Shown here one piece after another: positions 12,055 to 20,787 of a stretch of DNA of 64,000 nucleotides. The stretch spans positions 6,249,763 to 6,313,762 of the forward strand of contig VCAZ01000008.1 of assembly GCA_005784505.1 (NCBI GenBank), in the 5' to 3' direction. The number at the start of each line of letters is the position of its first letter. The first letter of the stretch is position 1. The translations under genes were made by a program, and so were the position numbers. The notes below the pieces were generated by a model. The model had not been told where the DNA came from. It made no database searches and saw nothing but the letters and a program-made list of their open reading frames with translations. Source of the stretch: Bagarius yarrelli (lineage: Eukaryota > Chordata > Actinopteri > Siluriformes > Sisoridae).

Positions 12055-13590
12055 GGGGGGGGGTGAGAAAGCGAATAAGAAAATGAGAGTTGGAAAGCGA
12101 GCAGACCCAGTCAGCAGCCATGTTTTATTCTGTTTCATCTTCCCGACATTGGTGCCAATCACTGTCAGCGAACGCTTCAAAGGGTTCATACAGCAGCCCT
12201 ACACACTGCCTCTCATTTCAAAGTCCATCATTCTCTCTCTCTTTTCTGTCTTTTCCCTCTTACACACACACACACACACCTTCCTCTCCCTCTCTGTTTC
12301 TGCCAATGTTTTAACGTCTCATCTCATCATGCACATATGCATGCTGCACCCACACACACATAAGACTCAGTCCATAAGTACACACAAGTTCCTCTTATCT
12401 TTTCTCCTCTTCTAAATTAAAGGAAACTCATAGTACACAGCAAACAAGCAGCCCTACTTCTTGTTTGCCTTTTTTATCTCACTATCAATCTTTTTTTCTT
12501 CTCAACTGGAACTAAGAGACCCAAACACTGTTCCAGCATGACAATGTCCCTGTGCACAAAACCTCTCAACTCCATGACCACATACTGTCTCCTGATTGGT
12601 GTGGAAAAACGCGAGTGTCCTATACACTGACTCAACCCCACTGAACACAAATCCCCACAGTCACAGTACACAATCTAGTGGAAAGTTAAGTGTGGAGGTT
12701 ATTAATAGAAGTGAGAGTGAGAGTCAAGTTCTTGTCATTTTAATTGTATCCGGCAGAGGCGTTATACATTTATTAAAACATTTACGGCATTTGGCGGACG
12801 CTCTTATCCAGAGCGACTTTCATTTAGCTCATTTATACTTCTGAGCAATTGGGAGGTTAAGAGCCTTGCTTAGGGGCCCAACAATGGTAGCTTGGTAGTG
12901 CTGGGAATCGAATCTACAATCTTTAGGTAACCAGTCCAACAACTTAACCACTATGCTACCACTTTCCCACCATAAAATAAACATTTCTCCAGGACCATGA
13001 TGTTACATAAAACAACAACAAAACTACAACAAAAACACACAAAACAACAAAGCTACATGCAACAAAGACGAACACAGAGCTAAGGACAAGAGAATATGAT
13101 GTCCCAGCAACCTCAGTTGCATATGGTGCAAATAAAGTAATAAATTGTGCACATTAAATTGATTACAATTCATTGATTGTTAATATTACCAATCAATCAT
13201 ATATTGATTTAACAATTTAACAATGTCCCACCAACAGACTTTCAGCTTTTACGTAATAGATACAAAGGCTATTTTTGCTTATCATTGAAATCAGTCCAAT
13301 CCGAAAAGAAAACTATTCAACTTTGGCCCAATTAAAGTTCATGTCTATTACATGTTTTGTGTTTTTTTGGGCATAGATTTTGCGTATCTGCACACGATAC
13401 ACACCAGATCAGGACACCATGACCTTCTCAGACGGACTAACGTTAAACCGGACACAGATGCACAATGCCGGATTCGGGCCGCTCACAGACCTGGTGTTCA
13501 CCTTCGCCAACCAGCTCCTGCCCATCGAAATGGACGACACCGAGACAGGCCTGCTCTCAGCCATCTGCCTCATCTCCGGAGGTGGGCCTT

Positions 13591-13634
<44 letters not shown>

Positions 13635-14793
13635 CATGCCCACTGTGGTACAGGATGTAGTGAGCTGTCAGTGGTGTGTGACGAAATGAGAGTCCTGAGA
13701 TAAATACATCTGCAGACTGCAGTGTGACAGACACCTGCTGAGCATTAATATGATGGACTTTCTACACTAAACACTCGCTCGGGATTGGTTAGTTTGGTGT
13801 TACTGGTTAATATTTACACATTTTCATACAGACAGTACATTTGTAGATGTGTTTTATTAAAACCATTTGTAACAGGCTTCCCCAAAGTTTTATCTGTGAG
13901 GGACATATGATATTTGATTTTTTTACCGGTATTATTATAAAGATTTTATTCTGATTTTAAAAGTATTTTGCCTCCTAATGCTAGCTTAAGTTTATTATTT
14001 TTGTAATATGGGACAAATGAGTATTACCTTTTAAGGGGAAATATAGAATATTCAAATTTGAAAGATTAGAGATGAGATAAACAGCTATTTACATTTACAG
14101 TATTTGGCAGACTCTCTTGTTTAGAGCTACTTATATTTATCTTATTTATACAACTGAGCAATTGGGGTTTAAGGGCCTTGTTCAGGGGTCCAGCGGTGGC
14201 AGCTTGGTGGGGGTGGGAATCGAACCCTGATCCTCCAATTAGCAGACTTTAACCACTGTGCTTCCACTTTCTTCCCCATTTCTTTTCATTTTTTGCAAAT
14301 TATTCTGAATTAATTTTCTCTTTCTCAACCGTTTGGTCATTTTGTTGGTAACCCTTTATAAATAATGGGAATTTAAATTTAAATAGCATAACTTTATTAT
14401 CAAAATATAAAAAAATAATGTTTTTAAATATGGCATTGTTCAGTGGGCCGGTCCAAATGTGGGGGCAGGTCGTATCCACCCTGTATCTTTTTACATTATG
14501 GGTTCACTCCTAAGCCAGCTCACTTTATAGGACTGACAGGAAACAGACTCTTTTACAACAGCAGGTAAATTTGGAGCCAGAAAGACGTGTGTGTGTGTGT
14601 GTGTGTGTGTGCACTTGTGTGTGTGTTATTGAGTTTCACCTGATTCCTGTTTTCGTAGGCGTTTATCACTGTCCAATTATTTACAGACTACATAAACCAT
14701 CCTTATGCCCACTGGGAGGGGAAATTAGAGCCTCTCTCCTGTCTCTTTGTCTCCTGCCGCAAATTAGGAGTTTATAATAGTGCCTCAACTCAA

Positions 14794-14824
<31 letters not shown>

Positions 14825-16039
14825 CACAAACACACACACAAACAAAGCCTACTCATTCCCACGGTTTAGTGTCAGAATAAGCCATGCTTATGTGAGCTTT
14901 GTATATTTGTCCCGGAGGTCTGTGAGCTTGGTGGTGCACCCGCTGTTACACTCTCTTGCGTAATCTGGAATGTGTTTAAAAAAAGAAGCAAAGTTGTGCA
15001 CAGACTGTAGCAGTAGTTCTGAAAAAAAAAAGTTGTTTTTCTTATAGAAACACTGCCCCCTATTGGTTATAAAGACAACTAATCCAATGCTCTATTTAAA
15101 AAATAAAAATAAAAAAAAATATTCAACTTCATTGTGCAAGGTACATGTACAGAGCCAATGAAATGCATTTTTTGCATATCCCATCTTAGTAAGTTGGGGG
15201 TCAGAGCGCAGGGTCAGCTATGATACAGCGCCCCTGGAGCAGGAGAGGTTAAGGGTCTTGCTCAAGGACAGTGGTTGGCTTGCCAGTGGTGAGGCTTGAA
15301 CCCAGGGTTTTTCTGGTCTTCAGAGCAGCAACTCAGCACCTTAACCATTTGAGCCATCACTGCCCCCTTAACATAACCAGCTAAATATTTCAGTATCATC
15401 TTGTAGCACACATACACACACACACAAACTCTTACACACACACACACATATCAGAAATGCATGGTTGAGGTAATAAACATTCCAGTCATGTTTCCGATTC
15501 TACCTCATTGTCTAGCTACATGTAAACACAGCTTGTGAATCATTGTTTTCTTCCTGAAATGACCCAAAACAGATCGTCAGGATCTTGAGGAGCCGTCCAA
15601 AGTGGACCAGCTGCAGGAGCCTCTTCTGGAAGCGCTGAAGATCTACGTGAGAAAGCGGCGGCCCAGCATGCCCCACATGTTTCCCAAGACTCTCATGAAG
15701 ATCACAGATCTCCGCAGCATCAGCGCCAAAGGTAACAGCACATTACACCACCGGGAAAAGAGAAGTGCAAGTATGAGTGCAGCACCTTAACACAGCTTTC
15801 TCTTCCTTTATTGTGGGTCTTTAGGTGCCGAGCGGGTCATTTCTTTAAAAATGGAGATCCCAGGTTCCATGCCTCCTCTCATTCAGGAGATGCTGGAGAA
15901 CTCGGAGGGTCAGGATGGACAGAGCTCTGTAGATAAAAACAGTGCAGAGGAAAACGAGGAAAACGACAGCTCTGTCCGTCTGAAATCTGCCACACCGCCC
16001 TCTCCGGAACCCACATCCCTGCTGAGAGAGGAACCTTAA
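8098..16039 (+). CDS. rarb: Retinoic acid receptor beta, 3' part (four terminal coding exons)
   Basis: A nuclear receptor that binds all-trans retinoic acid and, with RXR, controls transcription from retinoic acid response elements. The coding exons in the window are 8098-8274 (177 bp), 13377-13581 (205), 15573-15731 (159) and 15825-16039 (215, with stop), giving 251 residues in one frame with GT-AG borders. They cover the ligand-binding domain from before helix 3 through the AF-2 core PPLIQEML and the F region. The three pocket positions that separate RAR subtypes read Ala (ELATKC), Ile (first codon at 13377) and Val (ERVISL), the RARbeta combination; RARgamma has Met and Ala at the last two. 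The stretches DHRVRLDLGLWDKF and KIVEFAKR also match RARbeta rather than alpha. Adjacency to TOP2B and NGLY1 supports orthology. The DNA-binding domain exons are upstream of the window. Confidence 0.95.
10310..10510 (+). repeat. Dispersed intronic repeat, copy 2 (downstream of RARB exon)
   Basis: It aligns by eye with 7740-7960 in the same orientation (ccaaaaacagaaacaagc, gtgcatttatatggaaat, tgtgatttccat). Both copies are followed within about 150 bp by a TG run. Confidence 0.6.
10664..10690 (+). repeat. TG microsatellite
   Basis: Uninterrupted TG run in the RARB intron. Confidence 0.9.
11076..11250 (+). repeat. tRNA-derived SINE (family A), near full length
   Basis: The head carries a tRNA-like A box (ggctcatggttaaggtg) and B box (ggttcgattcc). 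The body has gggcccctgagcaaggccc, and the tail has gtcgctctggataagagcg followed by tctgccaaatgccgtaaatg. It is a good reference copy for the family in this window. Confidence 0.85.
12009..12051 (+). repeat. Long TG microsatellite followed by a G run
   Basis: About 21 TG units, then tttgggggggggg. Confidence 0.92.
12480..12680 (+). pseudogene. Tc1/mariner transposase relic
   Basis: Plus-strand codons give fragments resembling Tc1-type transposase around the second catalytic aspartate: LFQHDNVPVHK is readable from about 12526, followed by degraded sequence with in-frame stops. A second relic of the same kind lies at 54180-54490 on the minus strand. It is inactive, and terminal inverted repeats were not found. 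Confidence 0.65.
12778..12968 (-). repeat. tRNA-derived SINE (family A), reverse orientation
   Basis: It begins with the inverted tail acatttacggcatttggcgg and ends with the inverted head near ccactatgctaccacttt. Confidence 0.85.
13377..13581 (+). CDS. rarb: rarb ligand-binding-domain exon (helices 5-9)
   Basis: It opens with Ile, a RAR subtype-specific pocket position, in ILRICTRYTPDQ, continues through FSDGLTLNR and VFTFANQLLP, and ends AICLISG plus one base before donor gtgggc. Ser replaces the Cys usual in the AICLICGD stretch of RARs. Confidence 0.96.
13595..13633 (+). repeat. CA microsatellite just inside the intron
   Basis: About 19 CA units starting 13 bases after the exon end at 13581. 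Confidence 0.92.
14092..14272 (-). repeat. tRNA-derived SINE (family A), reverse, divergent
   Basis: Inverted tail (acatttacagtatttggcag), body (taagggccttgttcaggggt) and decayed head (aaccactgtgcttccacttt) are all present. Confidence 0.75.
14587..14845 (+). repeat. TG run and CA run flanking single-copy sequence
   Basis: A TG run occupies 14587-14611 and a CA run 14793-14820, with a further A/CA-rich tail to 14845. They are opposite in sense, 180 bp apart, and could pair in a transcript. Confidence 0.8.
15133..15366 (-). repeat. tRNA-derived SINE (family B), reverse orientation
   Basis: A second SINE family. On the reverse strand the head is ggctcaaatggttaaggtgc and the body holds a conserved gcgctgtatcatagctgac block; the tail, read forward here, is cattgtgcaaggtacatgta. 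A plus-strand copy lies at 35568-35820. Confidence 0.75.
15573..15731 (+). CDS. rarb: rarb ligand-binding-domain exon (helices 9-11)
   Basis: It starts two bases into the Asp codon of GDRQDLEEP, continues LQEPLLEALKIYVRKRRPS and MFPKTLMKITDLRS, and ends SAK plus one base before donor gtaaca. Confidence 0.96.
15825..16039 (+). CDS. rarb: rarb terminal coding exon (AF-2 helix and F region)
   Basis: It begins GAERVISLKMEIPGS and contains the AF-2 core PPLIQEMLENSEG that recruits coactivators. An acidic, Ser/Pro-rich F region follows, ending LLREEP and stop taa at 16037-16039. The F region is unlike that of mammals, as expected for this fast-evolving tail. Confidence 0.95.
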
Positions 16040-17088
16040 AAGTAGAGCTGTGAGAACCCTGAGTTGCTGTGAACACTGCAAGAGAACCGAAACTCTCCAG
16101 TGTAAAACTGTTAGCAGAAACATTTGATTCCACTTTTCTTTACATACAAAAACCTGAAACAGGCGACAAGAAGGAAATGTGTTTAATGCTTAAAGACTTT
16201 CGCACTTCCAACGTACACACAAAGTGTACACCAGCACATGTGTGTGTGAGTGTGTGTGTGACTGATTACCTAACACAGAGGTCAAATTCCTCAGGTCTGC
16301 TGTGTGTGTTTCTGCTAAACTTGCATGATAGGTTCATAATTCACACTCTCTCTCTCTCTCTCTCTCTCTCCTCTGTCTCTATATCACTTACACACTCTCC
16401 CTGTCTCTCTTACACACTCATTCTCTCACTGTATCACTTTATCTCTTTCTCTATTTCACTGTCTTACTCTTTCTCTCTCTCTCTCTCTAGACCTCATTGT
16501 CTTTTTCTCTTTTTGACTCACTCTTTAACTGTTGTTCTCCCTCTCTCTCTCTCTTTTTGCTAGCTCTGATTCTCCCATCGTTCCAGTTGGCCTGCATTGT
16601 ACATATCATTGTATGATTAGATCTCTGTATGACATTTTATGGTGCTTTTTTACACTCTTACTCTTCTTTAAATGCAACCTGAGATAAACAGGTGATCTTT
16701 CACCATTAGAGGGCGCTATGAAGAAGGTTTTCAGTCCGATTCTTGAGGACCTGCAAGACAAATGTTCAGCTGCACATCTTTGGACCAGACACTTACCAGT
16801 TGCAGAAAATGTTCGGGTATAAAGACAATGTGGCAGTTAAATTTTTTCTATATTCATGTATTTAATATGGTTTGTTTCCGTAACTTTATTTGCTTTAATT
16901 CAGGAAAACAAACGCACACACACGCACACACGCACACACACACACGTGAATATCTAATGACTGTCATTTACCTAGCAGAATTTACACTTTACCTTTAAGT
17001 AGAAGTTCATATCATATCAACTGTGTATTATTAATGTGATCTATACACACATCTCAAGTTTCACTGAAGATGTCAGCATGGGGTTATT

Positions 17089-17089
<1 letters not shown>

Positions 17090-17125
<36 letters not shown>
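17090..17125 (+). repeat. CA microsatellite in the RARB 3'UTR
   Basis: About 18 CA units. Confidence 0.92.
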
Positions 17126-17130
<5 letters not shown>

Positions 17131-17179
17131 ATATACACACACATAAGCCGGTGTTTGGGAGTTTAGAGAAAACGTCTCT

Positions 17180-17410
17180 AAGGTTTGCGTATGTAACCTC
17201 GGTTTCCCGAGGAAATCAGACAAGCAGGGTAACGCCATCAAACAGGAAGTATTTAGGCGAACACCCAGCTACAGTAAGTCAAACTGTGACCTGACGCAGC
17301 GTCGTGTTCCATCAGGAATCCCAGTTTACATGCGTAACCTTCGAGACGTTCCCCCCTCTGGGACTCGAGCTGCTTTAAACGCTAAGGGAACGAGAGGCCC
17401 ACGACACCTT
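17180..17410. repeat. Probable dispersed repeat, family not assigned
   Basis: The segment has gtaacctcggtttcccgagg at one end and gcgtaacc, gagacgttccc and gggaacgaga blocks at the other. These resemble a repeat common in fish genomes, but the family is not identified here. Confidence 0.35.
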
Positions 17411-17497
17411 ACTGCTTAACCTGCTGTCTTGGTGGCCAACCATGGCTCCAAAATGGAGGTGCCGTTAGACTTTTGGATTGGACTTGTGGAACTACCT

Positions 17498-17565
17498 CTT
17501 GAGCAAAGCCCTTAACCCTCAACTGCTCAGTTGGATGAAAAATAAAAGGATGAGCGCCTGCTAAA
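17498..17565 (+). repeat. SINE family A fragment
   Basis: Only the body and tail remain (gagcaaagcccttaaccctc, ctcagttg, aggatgagcgcctgctaaa). Confidence 0.45.
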
Positions 17566-17993
17566 AAAAGGTGCATCAATTACACATCATTTTTTTTCAG
17601 TAGTTTTTATACAAAGTCTTGTTCTACCCCCAAAACACCGAGCACAATTGAGTAAACCCCCAAAGGAAATAAGTCTAAAACACACACACACACACACACT
17701 TAATGATGCAAGATTTTGAAATCACAGTGACACTTAAATTATATGTCGCACTAATTTCTAAAACCATCATGAGAAACGACATCAATACAACAAAAAACCT
17801 GCTTACAGCTTCAACTGCTGGAATTTCGGGAGCTTCTGATTCTTTAGGGAAAATCTGCAGGTGGGAAAATTTGTTCAGATGATAAAAATCACTCCAGCAG
17901 ATGAAATCACACGGGAACTGCGATCTAAAATTCTTCACTTTAAACCACACGGAAAAGTGTAAAGTGAGTCTTCTTTATGGTTCCGTCTCTCTC

Positions 17994-17995
<2 letters not shown>

Positions 17996-18024
<29 letters not shown>
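17996..18024 (+). repeat. CA microsatellite
   Basis: Uninterrupted CA run in the RARB 3'UTR. Confidence 0.9.
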
Positions 18025-18026
<2 letters not shown>

Positions 18027-18702
18027 GAAAATACATCAATGGAGTTTACTTTAACTCACAGATCATGAATGTTGCTTTCGTTCTTCATGCCTTAAAAGTC
18101 TCATTGTACATATCTGCGTCTTTCAGTATTTGAGTTATTTGTGGTTATGTTTGAGGATGAGGAGGATGAGGAGGATTAGTACGCAGGCAACATTGTGAAG
18201 GTGGTAGATTTATTTAGCTCGTGGATCTTTCTGACTTTTCAGATCATCAGGACTGAATGTGCTTTAGTTTTTACATCGAATGTACAACACATGCCGTATT
18301 TACACTACTGTCACGCACAGACAGACGGGTTTCATTCCTCACTAACATCTGAAATCTCTGTAGTCTCTCAGAAAGCTCAGCGTGACCATCCCGTCCTTTA
18401 AGCTTGTAAGAATGTAACACAAATAGAACTTAATCTCAGTCGATGCTGACAATTCAGTTGCACTGCTGGTTTTTTTTCTCGGCTGGACAAAATCAACTTG
18501 GTTTTTTTTTTTTTTTTTTTTTTTCCCCCGTTTTTAGTGTGTTTAGCTACAGTATTGATACACCGTCACTTTCTTCCGGACTGAACAACAGATATTCAAG
18601 ATAATCAACAATATTTCTGAAGAAACCATGATTTTTACCTTGTCCTGTTGCACCATGCACCGTCTTTTTGCCCCAGTCGTGTACTAGGAATATTTTGCTC
18701 GT

Positions 18703-18910
18703 AATAAACGAATGCTAAAGGACGTGTGGTTCAGAGCAGCATGACTGAAAGACTAATAAACCCGTACAGCCGGTCATGCGGTATCTAATCTTTATTTTTT
18801 TGCTGGTCTTTTCCCTGTTTGTACATTAACAATGCTTTGTATGTTCATATGCTGTTTACCATGAAATCCCTGGTGAAAAAAAAATTCAAATATATTTATT
18901 TTAAAATAAA
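18703..18910 (+). promoter_or_regulatory. rarb: Cluster of three AATAAA polyadenylation hexamers for RARB
   Basis: AATAAA occurs at 18703-18708, 18755-18760 and 18905-18910, 2.7-2.9 kb after the stop codon. The use of any of them is inferred. Confidence 0.45.
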
Positions 18911-19149
18911 GATGTACAGAGATGTTTGGACACTCTGGGAGTTTTATTGGGTTTTTTGTCTAAATCTTTTTTTAATAGGGTATAAAATATGCTGTGTACA
19001 ACATCCGGTTATAGGGACATCATGGCGGTGTGGTGTGACGCAAACAGAAGCTGAAGTTTCTCCACTACAGAAATTCGACAATGATATTTACATTTATTTA
19101 AGAACAGGAAAGCATATTTTTTAATGTCTATTTTTAGGTACCTTCTGGA

Positions 19150-19500
19150 ATATATAGTGACGAGATTGGACAGGATTAGGAACGAGTTTATTAGGGGGAC
19201 GGCTCATGTTAGATGTTTTGTGGGAAAGTCAGGAAAGCCAGATTGAGGTGGTTTGGACATGTACAGAGGAGGGATAGTGAATATATCGGTAGGAGGATGT
19301 TAGAAATGAAGCTACCAGGCAGAAGGCAAAGAGGGAAGACCAGAGAGGATGTATATGGATGTGATAAACGAGGACATGAAGTTAGTGGTGGGTGGGTGGT
19401 GAAGAGGATGTAGAGAATAGGGTTGGGTGGAGACAGATGATTCACTGTGGCGACCCCTAAAAGGGAAACAGCTGAAAGGAGACAAGGAAGAAGACGATGT
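19150..19500 (+). mobile_element. Non-LTR retrotransposon 3' end (RTE-like), truncated
   Basis: Plus-strand frames encode the reverse-transcriptase C-terminus typical of such elements: RLRWFGHVQRRDSEYIGRRM and MKLPGRRQRGK, followed by frame damage. The tail ctgtggcgacccctaaaagg precedes an A/G-rich end. The same element recurs at 21880-22205 and 50885-51040. Clade assignment is tentative. Confidence 0.7.
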
Positions 19501-19646
19501 AGATTTTTTTCTTCCTACTTCCCACAGAATCCTTCATTCCGACAGCTGTAAAAAAAAAAGTTTCAGCATTAATTTTGTTTTATAACCCAGATCATTTTCT
19601 CTCAGAACGCAAATGTTGTTAATTAAGTGTATTATTATCTTTACGT

Positions 19647-20059
19647 CAGCGGTTCCCAACGGTTGGGGTCCCGACCCACTAGGGGGCCTCAGCGACCTCT
19701 GTAGGGGGGTCACAGCATATTTTGAAAAGTGTTGAGCAGTAGGCAATAAGGAGAACAGTCATACTGCATTAGCTTATTTTATCAATGATCCCCTGATTGA
19801 CCAAAAAATGGACAAATAATTTAATTTGTCCTCTTTAAAAACAGCCGAGTCTCACTGATTCGCCCTCAGCAGCTGATAGTTATGGCCCAGGTATAATGGA
19901 CCCAGGTGAGGACACTCCCACTTTCGGGTCGCAATGCAGCAATACTGGAAATACGAAATGCAGGAAATACCAAGAGTGAGAAAAAGTAAAGGGGGGACCT
20001 ATTATATTTTCTCGGGGGAAAAAGGGGGTCTCGAACAAAAAAAAGGTTGGAAACAACTG
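19647..20059. mobile_element. hAT-like MITE
   Basis: It begins cagcggttcccaacggtt and ends aaggttggaaacaactg. The reverse complement of the end (cagttgtttccaacctt) matches the start imperfectly, as expected of degenerate hAT inverted repeats. No clear 8-bp target duplication was found. Confidence 0.55.
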
Positions 20060-20268
20060 AATTTAGTTATGTAGTGTGTAATACACATCCTTGTGACGAA
20101 GTTGTTGCTATAGAACCGGTTCGACTGTAACTTATTAGGATGAGTTTATTAATATAATCCAGTCAACACGTCTGTCGAAGTTGCTGTTCTAGAAATAGAA
20201 ACACTTCCTGATTAACTGAGCTCAGGTTTTTCTCAGGAATGAAGCATAAACCACTTTTACATTTCATG

Positions 20269-20274
20269 TTTATT
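20269..20274 (-). promoter_or_regulatory. top2b: Candidate TOP2B polyadenylation signal
   Basis: The reverse complement is AATAAA, about 350 bp after the TOP2B stop codon. A second candidate lies at 20145-20150. Usage is inferred. Confidence 0.4.
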
Positions 20275-20558
20275 TCCAAGTTCATCTCAAAAGGTACAAC
20301 CGTCTCTTACTTTCAACATTTAAAATGTGCTCGAGCACCGCAGTCTAAATTTTCTAAAAGCTGCTTAAGACAAATACAGTTTGATGAAAAAAAACTGTAT
20401 AACAATAATAATAATATTAATAATAACAATAATAAAAATTGTAAAACAGCTACACAGTAAAAAGCATTTAATATCACAAGTAAAGAAAAATAAAACCAAC
20501 AAGAGAAGAAATGTACAAAAGTCTGCAGGACAAATGACAAAAAAATAATATAACGAGC

Positions 20559-20561
<3 letters not shown>

Positions 20562-20590
<29 letters not shown>
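20562..20590 (-). repeat. CA microsatellite in the TOP2B 3'UTR
   Basis: TG run on the plus strand (CA in the transcript) about 30 bp after the stop codon. An AAT-rich tract follows at 20402-20440. Confidence 0.9.
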
Positions 20591-20592
<2 letters not shown>

Positions 20593-20619
20593 AAGAGTAC
20601 TGGCGTACAGGGAAGCTGC

Positions 20620-20787
20620 CTAGTCGAACATATCGTCGTCGTCGTCAGACTCTGCAAAGTATTTGACCTCTTTCTTGGCGCGACCCGACCGATCACGAGC
20701 TGAATCCAAACGGCTGAACGATTTACTGTTCATCTCTTCTTCATCATCGTCATCATCATCAGACTCCGCCTTCTTCATCTTCTGTAC
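20620..20787 (-). CDS. top2b: top2b exon 35 (C-terminal tail and stop)
   Basis: Residues 1568-1622. It starts VQKMKKAESDDDDD and ends KKEVKYFAESDDDDDMFD then TAG at 20622-20620. Acidic runs alternate with a basic SGRAKK patch. Confidence 0.95.
   Translation of the reverse strand, partial: VQKMKKAESDDDDDDEEEMNSKSFSRLDSARDRSGRAKKEVKYFAESDDDDDMFD

Larger units (their letters stand above)
8275..13376 (+). other. RARB intron with SINEs, Tc1 relic and microsatellites
   Basis: A 5.1-kb intron with no coding sequence that can be supported. It contains dispersed repeat copy 2 (10310-10510), TG/CA runs at 10.66, 11.90 and 12.01 kb, family A SINEs at 11.08 and 12.78 kb, and a Tc1-like transposase relic at 12.48-12.67 kb. 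The rest is AT-rich with nothing recognised. Confidence 0.85.
16040..18930 (+). other. rarb: RARB 3' untranslated region (inferred extent)
   Basis: Sequence after the stop has no credible ORF. It holds a CT tract (16345-16560), CA runs at 16.91, 17.09, 17.68 and 18.0 kb, an unassigned fish-type repeat (about 17180-17410) and a poly-T run near 18501-18524. Three AATAAA hexamers at 18703, 18755 and 18905 make an end near 18.73-18.93 kb likely; cleavage sites are inferred. Confidence 0.6.
18931..20268. other. Convergent intergenic region between RARB and TOP2B
   Basis: The two genes point toward each other here. The stretch holds an RTE-like retrotransposon 3' end (19150-19500) and a hAT-like MITE (19647-20059). 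Nothing else is recognised. Confidence 0.6.

Noticed and set aside
8098..16039. RARA or RARG instead of RARB
   Set aside because: Subtype-specific pocket residues and DHRVRLDLGLWD match RARbeta.
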